From Acanthosepion lycidas (Eukaryota > Mollusca > Cephalopoda > Sepiida > Sepiidae), in contig OZ010587.1 in NCBI GenBank assembly GCA_963932145.1, positions 107,822,396 to 107,886,395 on the forward strand: a stretch of DNA of 64,000 nt, in the 5' to 3' direction. Below are positions 1-11,337 of this stretch, piece after piece. A program made the position numbers and the translations under genes. Numbering within the stretch: position 1 is the stretch's first letter; each line of letters begins with the position of its first letter. The notes under the pieces were generated by a model that ran no database searches, was not told the origin of the DNA, and saw only the letters and a list, made by a program, of their open reading frames with translations.

Positions 1-840
1 TGGCCCCACGGGGGATGGGGACAAGCAGGCCATGAAGCCGGTCCTCTCCTACTTATCCGTCTTTAATGGTAAATATCAGTCAGTGCATCGCGAAAAATGT
101 CACTAAAATATGGTGGAGCCCCATAATGCATGATCTAGATGCATCTACATATTAACAGGGGTACACCCTCTAGCAGGTCTGGAAATGTATTCAAAATAAA
201 GTCCCTAAGATGTGCTGGGTGAACATATGGACCTACCAGACAGTCACCCACAATTCCAGCTCATACATTAATCGTAAACTGTTGCTGGTGTCTAGCTTGT
301 ATTGTAACATGGGGATTCCGATCCGTTCACAAATGTTGGTTGTGTAAAATTGTTATTCCATCTCTTCCAAATGTTGCCTCATCCGTAAAAAAAGACTTAA
401 GAGACAAACAACGGATCAGCAGTTTGTGTAATAAATGATCAGTAAAATTTCTCTGGTGGTGAATGATCAGACGGCAAAAGACACTGCGTAAATTGCAAAT
501 ACAAATATGAGTTGCTCTTGAAGTACCCCCCATGTGGTACTATGAGACGTACGACATACTAGGCCCACTTGCCGTGTGTTAATACCTGGATTGTCTTTGA
601 CAGCCTCTAGAATGAGGCGTACGAGCGAATCTTGTCTTCCATGTATACATAGTTTGTCACGGATCCTGTCTCAGCAACACGACGATAAAGAGCAGCAAAG
701 GTTAGGTGACTTGGCTGCCTTCTGTCTGGAAACGCAATCTGATACAGCCGTGCAGCCTCGCGTCCATTACCATTCGCGCGGACGTATTTAAAAATCATAT
801 CTGCCTGCTCACTATATGAATATCCTGCCATTGTTAAACG
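1..840 (-). pseudogene. DDE transposase pseudogene, copy 1, cut by the window edge
   Basis: On the minus strand, 831-607 encodes a helix-turn-helix start (MAGYSYSEQADMIFKYVRAN, then a region ending in ETGSV), like the DUF4817-type N-terminus of mariner-related transposases. After frame breaks, 425-1 reads the catalytic half: FTDEATFGRDG, then NPHV, a GPYVHPAHLRDF stretch and a GPASWPA-like end, interrupted by in-frame stops (after NQHL and in the ICRCI region). The C-terminus would lie left of base 1. Such enzymes cut and paste their own element. A second decayed copy at 7.79-8.33 kb shares the same segments, so this is an interspersed family and not a host gene. Family level is fairly sure; the exact superfamily is inferred. 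Confidence 0.75.
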
Positions 841-864
841 GAACCCTTTTCAGACTAGCCACAA

Positions 865-1037
865 ATGTACACGAATAACTGTAACCTAGTCTACACAGCA
901 ACACAGCGCCATCTAACTTGCTTTGAACTTAATTCAAAAACGAAGGATTTGCGGACATATGCTCATATGGACATTTGTCCTTGTTCTGGTGTGAGGAACC
1001 AGCTACCTAAAGTTTGTAAAGGTATTTTTGATACACC

Positions 1038-1095
<58 letters not shown>

Positions 1096-1102
1096 GGTAG
1101 AT

Positions 1103-1137
<35 letters not shown>

Positions 1138-1140
1138 TAT
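865..1140. repeat. compound microsatellite (TC)n(TA)n(TG)n
   Basis: A TC run (from about 1037), two TA runs and a TG run lie in tandem near 1037-1135. The open frame across it is a translated repeat, not a gene. Confidence 0.9.
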
Positions 1141-1164
1141 GTTAAAAATAAGCATACATGATGA

Positions 1165-1745
1165 AAAATTATTTGTCATTATTAAGAGGAAATGACGAAA
1201 GGATTTCCTGATTATTAAATTATTTTTTGTTTATTAAATTATCCTTTTTGATCCTGTTTAAAACGTTCGAAATTTTGGTTAAAAATTTCCTTTTTCTTAC
1301 CTCACGACCAAAGATTACGATAGGAAGTTTTATGGTATTTTTTGCGGTGAAAAAAAAAAAGAAAAAAGATTGATTTAGAACTCATTGCAGCAATCAGATA
1401 AATTTTTATGAAACTTTCGGAATTTATTCACAAATGAATGAAATTATATTAGAAATATTTCTGTTATAGAAAATTTTGGAAAAACATTTTTCCATCTGTT
1501 ACCCTCCCAGACAACTTTTTTTTAATTTTATGAAATTTCGAGAAATTCATTTTTCTTGAGCTTAAGATATATATTACTTATAAACTAACACATAGGAGAA
1601 TTTAAATCATCAACTTCTGTTTTAAAACTGGTCCCCCAGTTACATGAAATGTGTTCTGAATCGTAAAAATTTGGAATAAAACTAAGACATTATTTAATTA
1701 GAAAAGCATTTAATTGCATTTTTATATAAGAAATATTAAAGACAC
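1165..1745 (+). repeat. AT-rich interspersed repeat family A, copy 1
   Basis: This block aligns by eye with 16035-16600 in the same orientation. Shared landmarks in order are ATTATTAAGAGGAA, a CGAAATTTTGRTTAAAA motif, TTATTCAMARATGAATGAAAT, TTTAATTTTATGAAA and AATAAAACTAAGACATTATT near the end. It has no open frame and no recognised terminal repeats. Type unknown; possibly a non-autonomous element or LINE 3' region. Confidence 0.6.
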
Positions 1746-1746
1746 T

Positions 1747-2280
1747 TTTGATATCTGTCTATATTTCTGAGATAAGGTATTATGTACACTATTTACATTA
1801 TTTGGACTATTGTCCTCATCTTGGTCGCCATATTTATTACAACATTTCGGCCTTTCAGTATCTGTCTATATTTCTGAGATGAGGTATTATGTACATTATT
1901 TAAATTATTTGGACTATTGTCCTCATCTTTGTCACCATATTTATTACAACGTTTCGGCATTTCAGTATCTGTCTATATTTCTGAGATAAGGTATTATGTA
2001 CACTATTTACATTATTCGGACTATTGTCCTTATCTTTGTCGCCATATTTATTACAACGTTTCGGCCGTTGTACGCTCCGGCCTTCTTCAGGTAGTTGGAA
2101 TGTCGAACTGAACCGTTTATTTTGCTCACTGGGGTAGACTGTTCTAGTTCCGCATGCCATGTTTAATGGATGCCAGTTATCAGTTATCTCCCGTTAATTT
2201 CCCTCTGTAAGTTCACTACTGCCTTAACCGGGTATTGAACTCACACTCTGTGGGTCCTGTCACTGGATTTAACTAACTAT
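1747..2280 (-). repeat. Penelope-associated repeat (family 1) with three tandem 107-bp units
   Basis: The block starting ATCTGTCTATATTTCTGAG recurs at 1753, 1860 and 1967, an exact 107-bp period. Each unit carries the TTATTACAACRTTTCGGC stretch; the last is followed by the TCTTCAGG end and a longer tail to about 2280. Read on the minus strand the end is CTGAAGA, a GGCCG/CGGCC stem, then GAAACG, the module discussed in the findings. The same family occurs at 23.87, 30.84, 36.60, 50.25 and 55.29 kb; the 50.25-kb copy contains a Penelope-like coding fragment. Confidence 0.75.
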
Positions 2281-2774
2281 ATATACAGTAGATTTGCTGT
2301 TGTGTAATGAAATAGCACTACGACTAAGAAATCGAGTTCAAATTATCTTCTAGTTCGTTACAATTACTTACGCCCAAATACCCATGTGTGTGTGTGTGTG
2401 TGTGTAGAAAGAGAGAGTTTTCCTTCAGATGTTTCCAGATTATCTCACATACCAAACTATCCAACGACATTTTGAGGAGATGTCACAGTATATTTACTGC
2501 TTGACTGGTGCCAAAGACGACCTTCAGTTGTAACAGCAGTAAATGACAGGATAAACAAAGAAAAAAAAAGAAATAGCAAAAGAAAAAGCCAAAAGACCTT
2601 GTTGGCGAAAAGCTTTGGCAATAAATGCAGGAAATAAAAGGAGAATTGAAGTGAAGAAACTTCCGGCTTTTTTAAAAAAAAAATCGAAAAATTGCTGCCG
2701 ATTCTTTAGGTGCATGCGCATTATTTGTCTAGGGTTTCATTGTATTCTTTCTTTGAAGTTCATTTTTTCCATTT

Positions 2775-2775
2775 A

Positions 2776-2813
<38 letters not shown>

Positions 2814-2814
2814 A
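2775..2814. repeat. (TA)n microsatellite
   Basis: TA run with one interruption. 2380-2420 (TG)n and 2940-2990 (TC)n/(CA)n are similar short runs nearby. No gene is visible between 2280 and 3270. Confidence 0.9.
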
Positions 2815-3220
2815 TGTGGCTTATAATTCTTTTCCAAAATGTAAATAGTATCGTCGTGATAAATAAGTGTATATGCAAGAATTGTCTCCTTTTTCCAACA
2901 TACATTGAACAATTGTACTATCTCTCTGTGCGCACATTCACTCTCTCTCTCTCTCTTTCCCACCAACACACACACACACACACACAAATAGGGAGTTAAT
3001 GGATTCAATTTTATTATTTCTTATTGCTCAAAATGTTATTTTAGTGGATGCACATGTTTAAGTAGACGCCTTGTATTTTAAACGCTTGTGAATTGCGTTT
3101 AAAAGCATCTCTTTATTGAGCTTTTTGAATGTACAGACTGGTAGAAATAATTAACACTGCTTAAAAACAAGGCGTTTATTCAAATATGGGCTTCCCCAAT
3201 TAGAATACGCAAAAATGGCA

Positions 3221-3264
<44 letters not shown>

Positions 3265-3274
3265 GTTAATATAT

Positions 3275-3420
3275 TAATTAACACTTACCGGCCTGAATGT
3301 CCGAGAAATTTTCATAGAAAATATTCGTCCGCCGACAGGATTCGAACCTGTATGCTATACGGAACTGTCATATAGCCTGACGTGCTTTTACCGATTGAGT
3401 CACAGAGGAACGTTTCGGTT
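3275..3420 (-). repeat. tRNA-derived SINE, left arm of an inverted pair
   Basis: On the minus strand there is a tRNA-like head with an A-box-like TGACTCAATCGG and a B box GGTTCGAATCC, followed by GCGGACGAATATTTTC and ATTCAGGCCGGTAAG. A second copy in opposite orientation lies at 3580-3710, so the two form a palindrome around about 160 bp of spacer. Related heads occur at 35735 and 47428. Too diverged and too extended to be a working tRNA gene. Confidence 0.75.
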
Positions 3421-3579
3421 AGCAAAGTCGAATTTACTGCTTTTAAACTTCAATCTTCAATGAATCTCACACGTACATTCATGTCTGCTCATGATGTATC
3501 AAATGTAAACAAATTGAAATGGATAAAGTCCGACAATTATTTTAAGACATTATGTTTCACATTCTTTTTTTACTATGGT

Positions 3580-3800
3580 GAAATCGGTAAAAGCATGTCA
3601 GGCTATATGAAGGTTCCGTATAGGACCCAGGTTCGATTCGTGTCGGAGGACGCATATTTTTTATGAAAATTTCTCGGACATTCAGGTCGGTAAATATTAT
3701 TTAATACTGTTTATTATAAACAGAGCATTTACTTAAATATTTGTATCTATAAAGAGAATGTATAAACACAAAAATGTCTTAAAATAATTGTCGGATTTTT
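3580..3800 (+). repeat. tRNA-derived SINE, right arm, plus tail fragment
   Basis: GGTAAAAGCATGTCAGGC and GGTTCGATTC repeat the left-arm SINE on the plus strand, followed by TCTCGGACATTCAGG. A tail containing AAAATAATTGTCGGA (3780-3797) is the reverse of the segment at 3528-3545 and of 37038-37060. Confidence 0.65.
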
Positions 3801-3803
3801 TCC

Positions 3804-3805
<2 letters not shown>

Positions 3806-3874
<69 letters not shown>
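3806..3874. repeat. (TA)n microsatellite
   Basis: About 34 TA units directly beyond the SINE tail fragment. Between here and 4160 there are only A-rich and T-rich runs. Confidence 0.95.
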
Positions 3875-3878
<4 letters not shown>

Positions 3879-4159
3879 TGTAATTCTAAATCTTGCAAAT
3901 AACTAATTTAACACAGTAGACAAAACCTCTCAATCAAGGAAATGGATAAAAAAAAAAAAAAAGAAAAAAAGTAAGGAACCAAATAAACAACGTCTGGTTT
4001 CAGTTAGTATTTTTTTTTTTTTTTTTTTCTAGCGCATTTTTTTTTTTTTTATTCTAGTGCAACTGATCTTTTCAAATTCGGTTTCATAACCTCAGTCTGA
4101 GAAATGCGAGGTTTTAGATGTGCGGGAAAAATAAATCTAGGTCTTCGTTGAGCGACTAG

Positions 4160-4160
<1 letters not shown>

Positions 4161-4215
<55 letters not shown>
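4161..4215. repeat. (TA)n microsatellite
   Basis: Pure TA run. 4216-4590 is unremarkable sequence without a supported feature. Confidence 0.95.
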
Positions 4216-4217
<2 letters not shown>

Positions 4218-4589
4218 CATTTTGTACTTCTTGATTAGATATGCAAAGCCGATCGTTCGGAACAAGAAATCAGCGAACCAGGTTCGTTGCATTCACTTTC
4301 GGGCATATACACTAGAGAATTATACGAATCCATCTCTTCTCCTTTTTCCAGTTAGTGGTTAAATAATAGGGTAGACTAGGTTTCCTAGCCATGATTGGCA
4401 TAAAGTCAATGATGCTACATAGATAATAGACGTGCATAATTTGTGAAGAAGAGATGAATTATTGAACTGTTTTTATGTGATATCCTTTGGTTTGACAAAA
4501 CGCACAACGTAGAAGGAAATCTCTTCATTCAAAACCAAGACACTTAAACCTGCCCAAAGATGGCGGGCGAGTATCATTTTTTTTATTTT

Positions 4590-5306
4590 TTTAAGCGCTT
4601 CACCCCAAGCAATGCAGGAAGCCACTAGCACGCAAGGGGTTACAGAGAATTGGAGCGAGAGCAAAGAGAAGTGATAGAGGAAAGGATGAAGAGAAGGATA
4701 GGGGATAGATCAAGGGATCTGGTGACGTCGATTGACATTACATTTGAATAGTTGGAGATTATAGATATCAGGGAAACAGGAAAAGGGAAGGGTGTTCCAC
4801 AAGCGAGAGGTGTAAGACATGAAGCTATTAGAGTAGAAGAGACGGCTACATTTAACAGTTTCGACAGTGAAAGAGTGTGGGCGAGATGCCAGCCTAGTAG
4901 AACGCTTAAATTCATGAAGTTTGGGAACCAGCGAAAGCAGCTCCTCGGAGCAGTTACCGTGAGAGTATTTGTAAAAAAGACAGAGGGAGGCAACAGAACG
5001 TCTGTGAGAGAGCGGCTGCAGACGAGATGCAAGATCAGGGCCAATTACATTGCATATCCGTCTTTGGATTTTAGTTAGGACCTTAAGACAAACAGAAGGG
5101 GCTCCAGACCATATATGGCAGCAATACTCCATGTAAGGATGAATGGTTGATTTGTAGATTTGAAGGATCGAATCTGGCGAGAAAATTTCCTGGAGCGGCA
5201 CGGGGAGTTTATAAAATGAAAATATGTAGATTTCAACAGCTGTGTATGATCTCAATGGAGAGCGGTTTCCCATATTGCTTTCGACGGCAACTTGGATTAG
5301 GGTCAA
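4590..5306 (-). pseudogene. LINE (Jockey/CR1-like) reverse transcriptase C-terminus and 3' end, copy A
   Basis: A 198-residue open frame (5306-4710) carries the post-catalytic part of a non-LTR reverse transcriptase: PYMEYCCHIWSGAPS, then HRRSVASLCLFYKYSHGNCS, SRLWNTLPFSCFP and a terminal LFKCNVNRRH. This matches the conserved tail of Jockey/CR1-type ORF2 proteins. The N-terminal endonuclease and polymerase core are missing, as expected from 5' truncation. The 3' untranslated end contains the hallmark ACCCCTTGCGT-type and GCTTGGGGTGAA stretches shared with 5.9, 35.0, 39.4 and 41.8 kb. It faces away from copy B. This is the best preserved copy of the family here. Confidence 0.85.
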
Positions 5307-5469
5307 GCCTAGTGCCTGTCATATGTCATTTGATTATGATGGGATTTTCATTGGAACAACACAATAAAAATGACACTAAATCAGAATATGTTACACTGGC
5401 TCCGTTGCCAAAGCTTAACCTTTATGCCTACCAAAAAAAAAAAAGTTAAAAAGAACAGTTATTCGCTTG

Positions 5470-5955
5470 ACACCTCTATTACTGTATACAGAATCAGCAA
5501 TATTATCTGGTCTGATCTGGCAGCTCGGCTTCAGTTACTTCCCCCCACTATAAGGTCCCCTGTGTGTTTTCTTTAATTACTTTCATGGTAATTGTTCGAA
5601 TGAGTTCTTTGCTAATATCCCTAGAATTTTTTGATTTAAGCACAGTAGTAGACTGGCGTCGAGATCACATCAATTTACATTTAAGCTAGCTCGATGTAAC
5701 CATAATTTCTATGCTAACAGTTTCTTTTCTCGCACTTCTCGATTGTGGAACTCCCTTATGGCCCCATGCTTTCCAACCAACTTTAATCTGAAAAAATTTA
5801 AATACAATGTCAATCGCTACTTACTGTCCTGATTACTCTTTCCTCTTCCCGCTCATTATTAATGATTCTGTTCCTAATTCTTCCACACCTACTAACCCCT
5901 TGTGTCTTAGTGGCTTTATTGCCTTGCTTGGGTGAAACCGATTAAAAAAACATTT
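5470..5955 (+). pseudogene. LINE (Jockey/CR1-like) 3' end, copy B
   Basis: Split frames give SDLAARLQLL, NYFHGNCSNEFF, SRLASRSHQFTFKLARC, SRTSRLWNSL and FKYNVNRYLLS followed by a stop, the same segments as copy A. A 3' tail with ACCCCTTGTGTCTTAGTGGC and GCTTGGGTGAA leads into an A run. Stops and at least one frameshift make it dead. Its 5' end faces the 5' end of copy A about 160 bp away. Confidence 0.8.
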
Positions 5956-5979
5956 ATTTATTTAAAAACTATAATTGAA

Positions 5980-6331
5980 ATTTTAATAAAACCCAAACAT
6001 ATGAAAATCAATTTATACATTTTCTTTATTGTTGAAAACTGACAACAAAGATGTTAAACACTATTTATTTATTAGATTGTTTATTTACTAAAATAATTTT
6101 TTTATTTACAATTTATAAAAATATGTGAACGTACTATAATGAAATATTTATTAATTAACATTTTATAATGAAATAAATATGAAAATATTTTTTTTTAATT
6201 CATAACTTTCCAAAAATGTCTGAGGACGAGAAAATATAAATAAACACTTAACTAATTAAATGTAATTATAAACTTTGAAAAATGCATTTTTGGGGCACTT
6301 TTTTCATTTCCTCTTTAGTTAATAGTTTGAG

Positions 6332-6422
<91 letters not shown>

Positions 6423-6720
6423 GTGTGTGTGTCTGTGTGTGTGTGACATATTTTGATAATTTTGTAATTTTATATGAATTTTTGAATAGAAATATTTATT
6501 TTCAAATGTATTTCTTTATAAAATGGCAAAACAATAAATCTTTATTAAAAGTAAATAATAAATATCGCATTGTACTTAGTTCACATGTTTTATAATAACG
6601 TAAATAAATATTTCCGTGAGCTTCAAAAGTATATACAATAATAGCGGTGTCAAGGAAATAACTGTCCTTTTGACACATCGTTTTTTTTTCTTTTGTTTTT
6701 GTTTTTTGTTTTGCTCCGCT
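5980..6720 (+). repeat. AT-rich interspersed repeat family B, copy 1
   Basis: It begins AACCCAAACATATGAAAATC and ends near GCGGTGTCAAGGAAAT...CTGTCCTTTTGACA; the same order of landmarks is seen at 14800-15870. A long (TC)n run interrupts it at 6339-6417. No coding potential. It provides a related empty site for the GC-rich insertion described at 14844. Confidence 0.55.
6339..6445. repeat. (TC)n(GT)n microsatellite
   Basis: About 40 TC units followed by GT units. Confidence 0.95.
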
Positions 6721-6950
6721 TCAATATTGTCAGCACTATCTCTAAAGGATTCATTAAATTATGGCCCAAATTCACCAGGTAAAAAAAAAATGTAAGTTTG
6801 GCGCAGAAAGAAAATTTTAAAAAATTGGCGCTATTTTCCTATTTTTTCCAGCGTGAAGAGAATGGGCTTTCCTTAAAAAGTGAAATCGAACCTTGCTTAC
6901 TCTGGTGTTCTTCGTGGTTGAGCGTTAAATCACGTTGCATCAGACACATT

Positions 6951-7240
6951 TGCTTTACTAAGATCCCTCTGTCTTTTCCATAAATATATTCTCACACATG
7001 TGCCGTGGCTTCCCTCTGTCTTTTCTACAAATACTTTCTCAAACAGGTGCTGTGGCTTCCCTCTGTCTTTTCTACATATATTTTCTCACAAACGTTCTGT
7101 CGCTTCCCTCTGTCTTTTCTACAAATATTTTCTCACACTCGTGCGGTGGCTTCGGTCTGTCTTTTCTACAGATATTTTCATGGCAACTGCTCTGACGAGA
7201 TACTTTCACTAGTACCCAAACATTTGATATTCATTTAATG
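6951..7240 (+). repeat. 47-bp minisatellite derived from LINE coding sequence
   Basis: Five units of 47 bp (the first partial) each contain a CCCTCTGTCTTTTCTACA-like core, beginning near 6960, 7000, 7047, 7094 and 7141. Translated, the core reads VASLCLFYKYF, the same segment as in the LINE copies at 4.6-5.3 and 39.1 kb. The last unit runs on into FHGNCSDEILSLVPK, the natural continuation of that LINE protein. Because 47 is not a multiple of three, all three forward frames stay open and show the same peptide, which explains three overlapping ORFs here. Confidence 0.8.
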
Positions 7241-7785
7241 AGCAGCGACTACCGCGTTTGTTTGAATTTTATAAAATCTTTCTCTTAAAACAATTTTTAA
7301 GGAAAATAAATTTCTCAAGTCAGTAACTGTTATTGTTATATCTGACAAAAAAACAATAACCTCTCCGGTTGCAAAATCTGCTGGTTGCGCCAGGGGTGTC
7401 AATACCACATTAGCTACCGAAACTGTGTTACCTCCCCTGATTGGCAGCTGATGAGGGCTGGGTATCGCACATACTTGAAAATTTTATTTTTAAAGTTTTG
7501 ATAGGGGTTTCTTCCTAACCTTTTATTTTAAGTTGTGTGGAGTGTTAACAAGATTATTATACTATTATTTCCTTTTTTCTTCATGTGTACTATTCATTTT
7601 AGTTGTTGCTGCTGTTGGTAGTCCTCAAGTGGTGTGGTTTCTTTTATTTTGGTAGAGTTCTTTGTTTGTGAATATGTAGCGCCAGTCCACAATGTTCAAA
7701 GAAGGATGATTGTCAAAAACCTCAGGTTTCACTCGCTCAAAGCCTTTTCTCAGCACTGATCTTAGAAAGCATTTCACAGTCACCT

Positions 7786-8327
7786 AGAATTGCAGCCTGT
7801 ATTGTACCACTGGGATTCCGATTCACGCGGAAATGTTGATTGTGTAAATTTGTTATTCCATCTCTTCCAAATGTTACCTCATTTGTAAACAAGACAGAAG
7901 AGACAAACAACGGATCGGCCGTCTGTGCAATAAACCATCAACAAACGCTAAGGATGAGGATACAGGAGCTGCACTTAAATTACCCCCATGAGGTACGATG
8001 AGAGGTAGCACATACTAGGGCCACTTGACGTGTGCTGATACCTAGACCATCTCCGATAGCTTGTCAAATGTGTTCTTCCTGGTCAGGTGTACGAGAGGAT
8101 CTCGGTCTTCCCCCCATCCATAGTTTGTGGTGTCACGGACCCTGTCTCAGAAACACTACGATAAACAGCGGCAAATACTGGATGACTCGGCTGCCTACTG
8201 TCTGGAAACGCAACCTGACACAGACTTATAGCCACGTGCCCATTACCATTCGCGCGGCCGTATGTAAAATCATATCTGCCTGCTTACAATATGAGTATCT
8301 TGCCATTGTTAAACGGAACAGTTCTCA
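7786..8327 (-). pseudogene. DDE transposase pseudogene, copy 2
   Basis: Minus-strand reading gives the HTH segment RANGNGHVAISLCQVAFPD with ETGSVTPQTMD, and further down the DEVTFGRDGITNLHNQH-type catalytic segment and NRNPSGTIQAA, with frame breaks and stops between. It is the same family as 1-840 but ends earlier. Between 7240 and 7786 I see no gene. Confidence 0.7.
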
Positions 8328-8334
8328 CTTAACT

Positions 8335-8830
8335 CACTACTGCACACGTTGGACGTTAAATCCATACAGGATGCGAATCAATCAACTTAATGCTTTTCAT
8401 AAACGCTGTCTTTGTTCAATATAAGGTTATTCGCAGCAGAACAAAATTTCTAACCCTGATCTATTTATCAAATGTGGCGTCGATAATATTGAATCCTTTC
8501 TGATACAATCATAGTTCAGATGGGCAGGTCATGTCATCAGAATGAGTGATGATCGAATGCCGAAAGTCCTCATGTATAGCCAACTTTTTCACGGTAAGCG
8601 TAACGAAGGCCGTCCTTGGTTACGATTCAAGAATAAACTTAAATACAATTTAATTGATGCAAATATTCCTGTATTGGAGTTCGAACTTGCTGTTGAAAAC
8701 CGAGCAAACTAGAGAAATACCTGCTACCGATGTGTAACTAACTTTAAAAAGAATTGTCTTAACCATCTGAGAGTATTAAGAATTAACACTAAATCTCGGG
8801 CTAAGACATCAACTCATATGACGCTCAACC
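8335..8830 (+). pseudogene. LINE (RTE/Jockey-like) reverse transcriptase C-terminus
   Basis: Plus-strand frame with three stops: NPYRMRINQLNAFHKRCLC, then NPDLFIKCGV, FRWAGHVIRMSDDRMPKVLM, GKRNEGRPWLRFKNKLKYN and TCYRCVTNFKKN. The RWAGHVIRM...PK.L motif is the conserved thumb-to-C-terminal region of endonuclease/reverse-transcriptase LINEs. A relative lies on the minus strand at 47.03-47.43 kb. 5'-truncated and inactive. Confidence 0.8.
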
Positions 8831-8959
8831 CTTCACTATGAGCTTTGTGTGGACTTGTTTGCAAATCCGGTGCAGGATTGTTGTCTCATACGAAACATAA
8901 ACATACAAACTGAACTGAAAGAAACTCATACGTCGAAAACGACGGGAGAGTCCATCATA

Positions 8960-9155
<196 letters not shown>

Positions 9156-9307
9156 ATAAAAAGGCTCAAACACTAATAGTCCATAGTTATATTTTATTAC
9201 ATTGGAATCACGATTCAATTCATCAGACCTACAAATTGTAGGTCTGATGAATTGGATCGTGATTACGATTTCAATGTTATAACCATGGAATATTAGCGTT
9301 TGAACCT

Positions 9308-9315
<8 letters not shown>
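9156..9315. repeat. palindrome of repeat family 3, centred at 9234
   Basis: Two ~75-bp arms meet at CCTACAAATTGTAGG. Each arm carries CTGATGA (9244-9250 on plus, 9226-9220 on minus) followed by an AT-rich stem-loop and a TATAAC...ATGG stretch, ending GTTTGAACC/GGCTCAAAC. A half copy lies at 43125-43205 and a fragment at 27975-28025. See the hammerhead finding. Confidence 0.75.

Positions 9316-9359
<44 letters not shown>
9315..9359. repeat. (TA)n microsatellite
   Basis: Pure TA run at the edge of the palindrome. 9618-9700 holds a short (CACAGA)n and (GA)n stretch. No gene in 9360-9985. Confidence 0.95.
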
Positions 9360-9361
<2 letters not shown>

Positions 9362-9664
9362 CGCATAAAATTTCTTACATGATACAAGCAATGTAGGTAA
9401 AAAAAATCTCTTATCTATTGAAAAGTTAAGTTTAGGATGATTTCCGAGTCAGTCAAATGCATTCGAACACAAAAAAAGAACAAAAATATTAACTTTGGTC
9501 AGAAGCTATGCAACATTTTGAATAGGATGTACAAGAACTTATTCAAATATTGATCAAATACAAGGAAAAATTAGTCAAACTGACAGGAGATGTCAGTTAA
9601 ATATTTTAAAACCTGTTTGACACATACACAGACACATACACAGACACATACATTGATATATATT

Positions 9665-9695
<31 letters not shown>

Positions 9696-9984
9696 CGATT
9701 GCCCCTGGCAGACTAGTCCTGTTTGTCTTAAGAAGAACTTTTCCCAAAATAGTCATGTTTATTTTTGGGTTTTGGTAAGTTTAGTCCCAGTAGCGTCGGC
9801 TTTGACCTGCAAGTCTACAATTGAAGGGCCCGAGGCGTTAGTTCTTCAAGTATTATTGATGAGTTCGACAAGGCTTTTAAGACAATAAAACTTTGCAGCT
9901 ATGACTGTTACGTGAGAGGAAAGTACTTCGACATGTTCCCGTCTGGCAAAAATAGCCGCCACTTCTGTCGCACATAGTATAGTG

Positions 9985-10482
9985 TTGATAGATAGATCGG
10001 AAAATATGACAATAGATAGAAAGGGATCTGAAAATATGAAAATAGATAGATCTGAAAAGATGGCGATAGATATATAGGTGGCTAGATGGTATTTATCAAT
10101 CCACCCACGGGGATCGAATGTGGCACAAGGCCTTTTTAATGTGGGTATCTCCGAGCCCGAACGCCCAGCCAAAAATAAATAACCATCCAAACCCGCCGAG
10201 GCCGGCCAGTTCCATCAACCTCCCCCAACGAAACCCTACCCTTCGGCGGAGCTTCGTCCGGGTTCCTCTCTGTAAGCAGAGAGTTCGACAGACACCCGAC
10301 CCGGCAGCTCATATAGGTGGCTAGCTAGATTTGAAAAGATTGAAATAGAAAGATAGATGTAAAAAGATGGCGATAGATAGATAGATAGATAGATAGATAG
10401 AAAAAGATAGCGATAGGTTGATAGATGGATAGATAGATCTGAAAAGATAGCGATAGGTAGATAGATAGATCTGAAAAGATGG

Positions 10483-10533
<51 letters not shown>

Positions 10534-10734
10534 AAAAGATAGCGATAGGTTGATAGATGGATAGATAGATCTGAAAAGATGGCGATAGGTAGATAGATAG
10601 ATCTGAAAAGATGGAGATAGATAGATAGATGTAAAAAATGGTGATAGATAGATAGGTGTAAAAAGATGGCGATAGGTAGATAGATGGATAGATAGATCTG
10701 AAAAGATGGCGATAGATAGATCTGAAAAGATGGC

Positions 10735-10776
<42 letters not shown>

Positions 10777-10820
10777 AAAAGATAGGTTGATAGATGGATA
10801 GATAGATCTGTAAAGATGGC

Positions 10821-10867
<47 letters not shown>

Positions 10868-10986
10868 GTAAAAAATGGTGATAGATAGATAGATAGATAG
10901 GTGTAAAAAGATGGCGATATGTAGATAGATGGATAGATAGATCTGAAAAGATGGCGATAGATAGATAGATAGATCTGAAAAGATGG

Positions 10987-11031
<45 letters not shown>

Positions 11032-11050
11032 TGAAAAGTTGGCGATAGAT
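9985..11050. repeat. GATA-type array interrupted by short spacers
   Basis: Runs of GATA alternate with a recurring spacer read as TCTGAAAAGATGGCGATAG or TAAAAAGATGGCGATAG. The GC-rich segment 10085-10320 interrupts it. Long YLSIYLSI frames on the minus strand are translated repeat. Similar GATA arrays with different spacers are at 32.8-34.5 and 40.5-41.2 kb. Confidence 0.9.
10085..10320 (+). repeat. GC-rich repeat inside the GATA array
   Basis: Contains AAACCCTACCCTTCGGCGGA and TTCGTCCGGGTTCCTCTC, then GAGTTCGACAGACACCCG. It matches 25290-25470 in order and orientation (CGTCTGGGTTCCTCCCGACA, GAGTTTGACAAGCACAC). Unknown class; possibly a SINE body. Confidence 0.55.
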
Positions 11051-11337
11051 ATACACATACATCCGAAAGTACGCTGATGAGATCTCAGCTCGACCAAGTT
11101 GATCTGTGACATAATTTTTCATATTTGGTCATTGGATCAGGTTTTAGCAAAATTGGTTTGAACTACTTACCAATAATCTTTGCTGTTGCAGTCAATGTAA
11201 ACTTTCCGCATTCTGCCATATTTCACTGCACTCTGCCTTATTTTATTTTCCAAGACTTTTAGAGACTTCATTCAGTCTGGCTCTTTTCCATTTGTTTACT
11301 TCTTGTCACAGTGTTTGTTTTTCTGTCTCTTTTTGTT

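Noticed and set aside
865-1161. 98-residue ORF over the microsatellite
   Set aside because: Most of it is translated TC, TA and TG repeat; no domain.
1747-2100. Canonical hammerhead in family 1 (CTGAAGA, GGCCG/CGGCC, GAAACG)
   Set aside because: Extra A after the first box, only a 2-bp stem III and no stem I pairing found by eye; kept only as a related module.
4640-5078. 134-residue minus and 108-residue plus ORFs at the LINE copy A
   Set aside because: Out-of-frame overlaps of the real LINE frame at 4710-5306.
7441-7480. CTGATGAGGG...GAAA hammerhead candidate
   Set aside because: Stem II pairs only through G-U and bulges, and no cleavage triplet or stem I is visible.
10321-11122. 263- and 265-residue ORFs on the minus strand
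   Set aside because: YLSIYLSI translations of the GATA array in two frames; GATA lacks stops in these frames.
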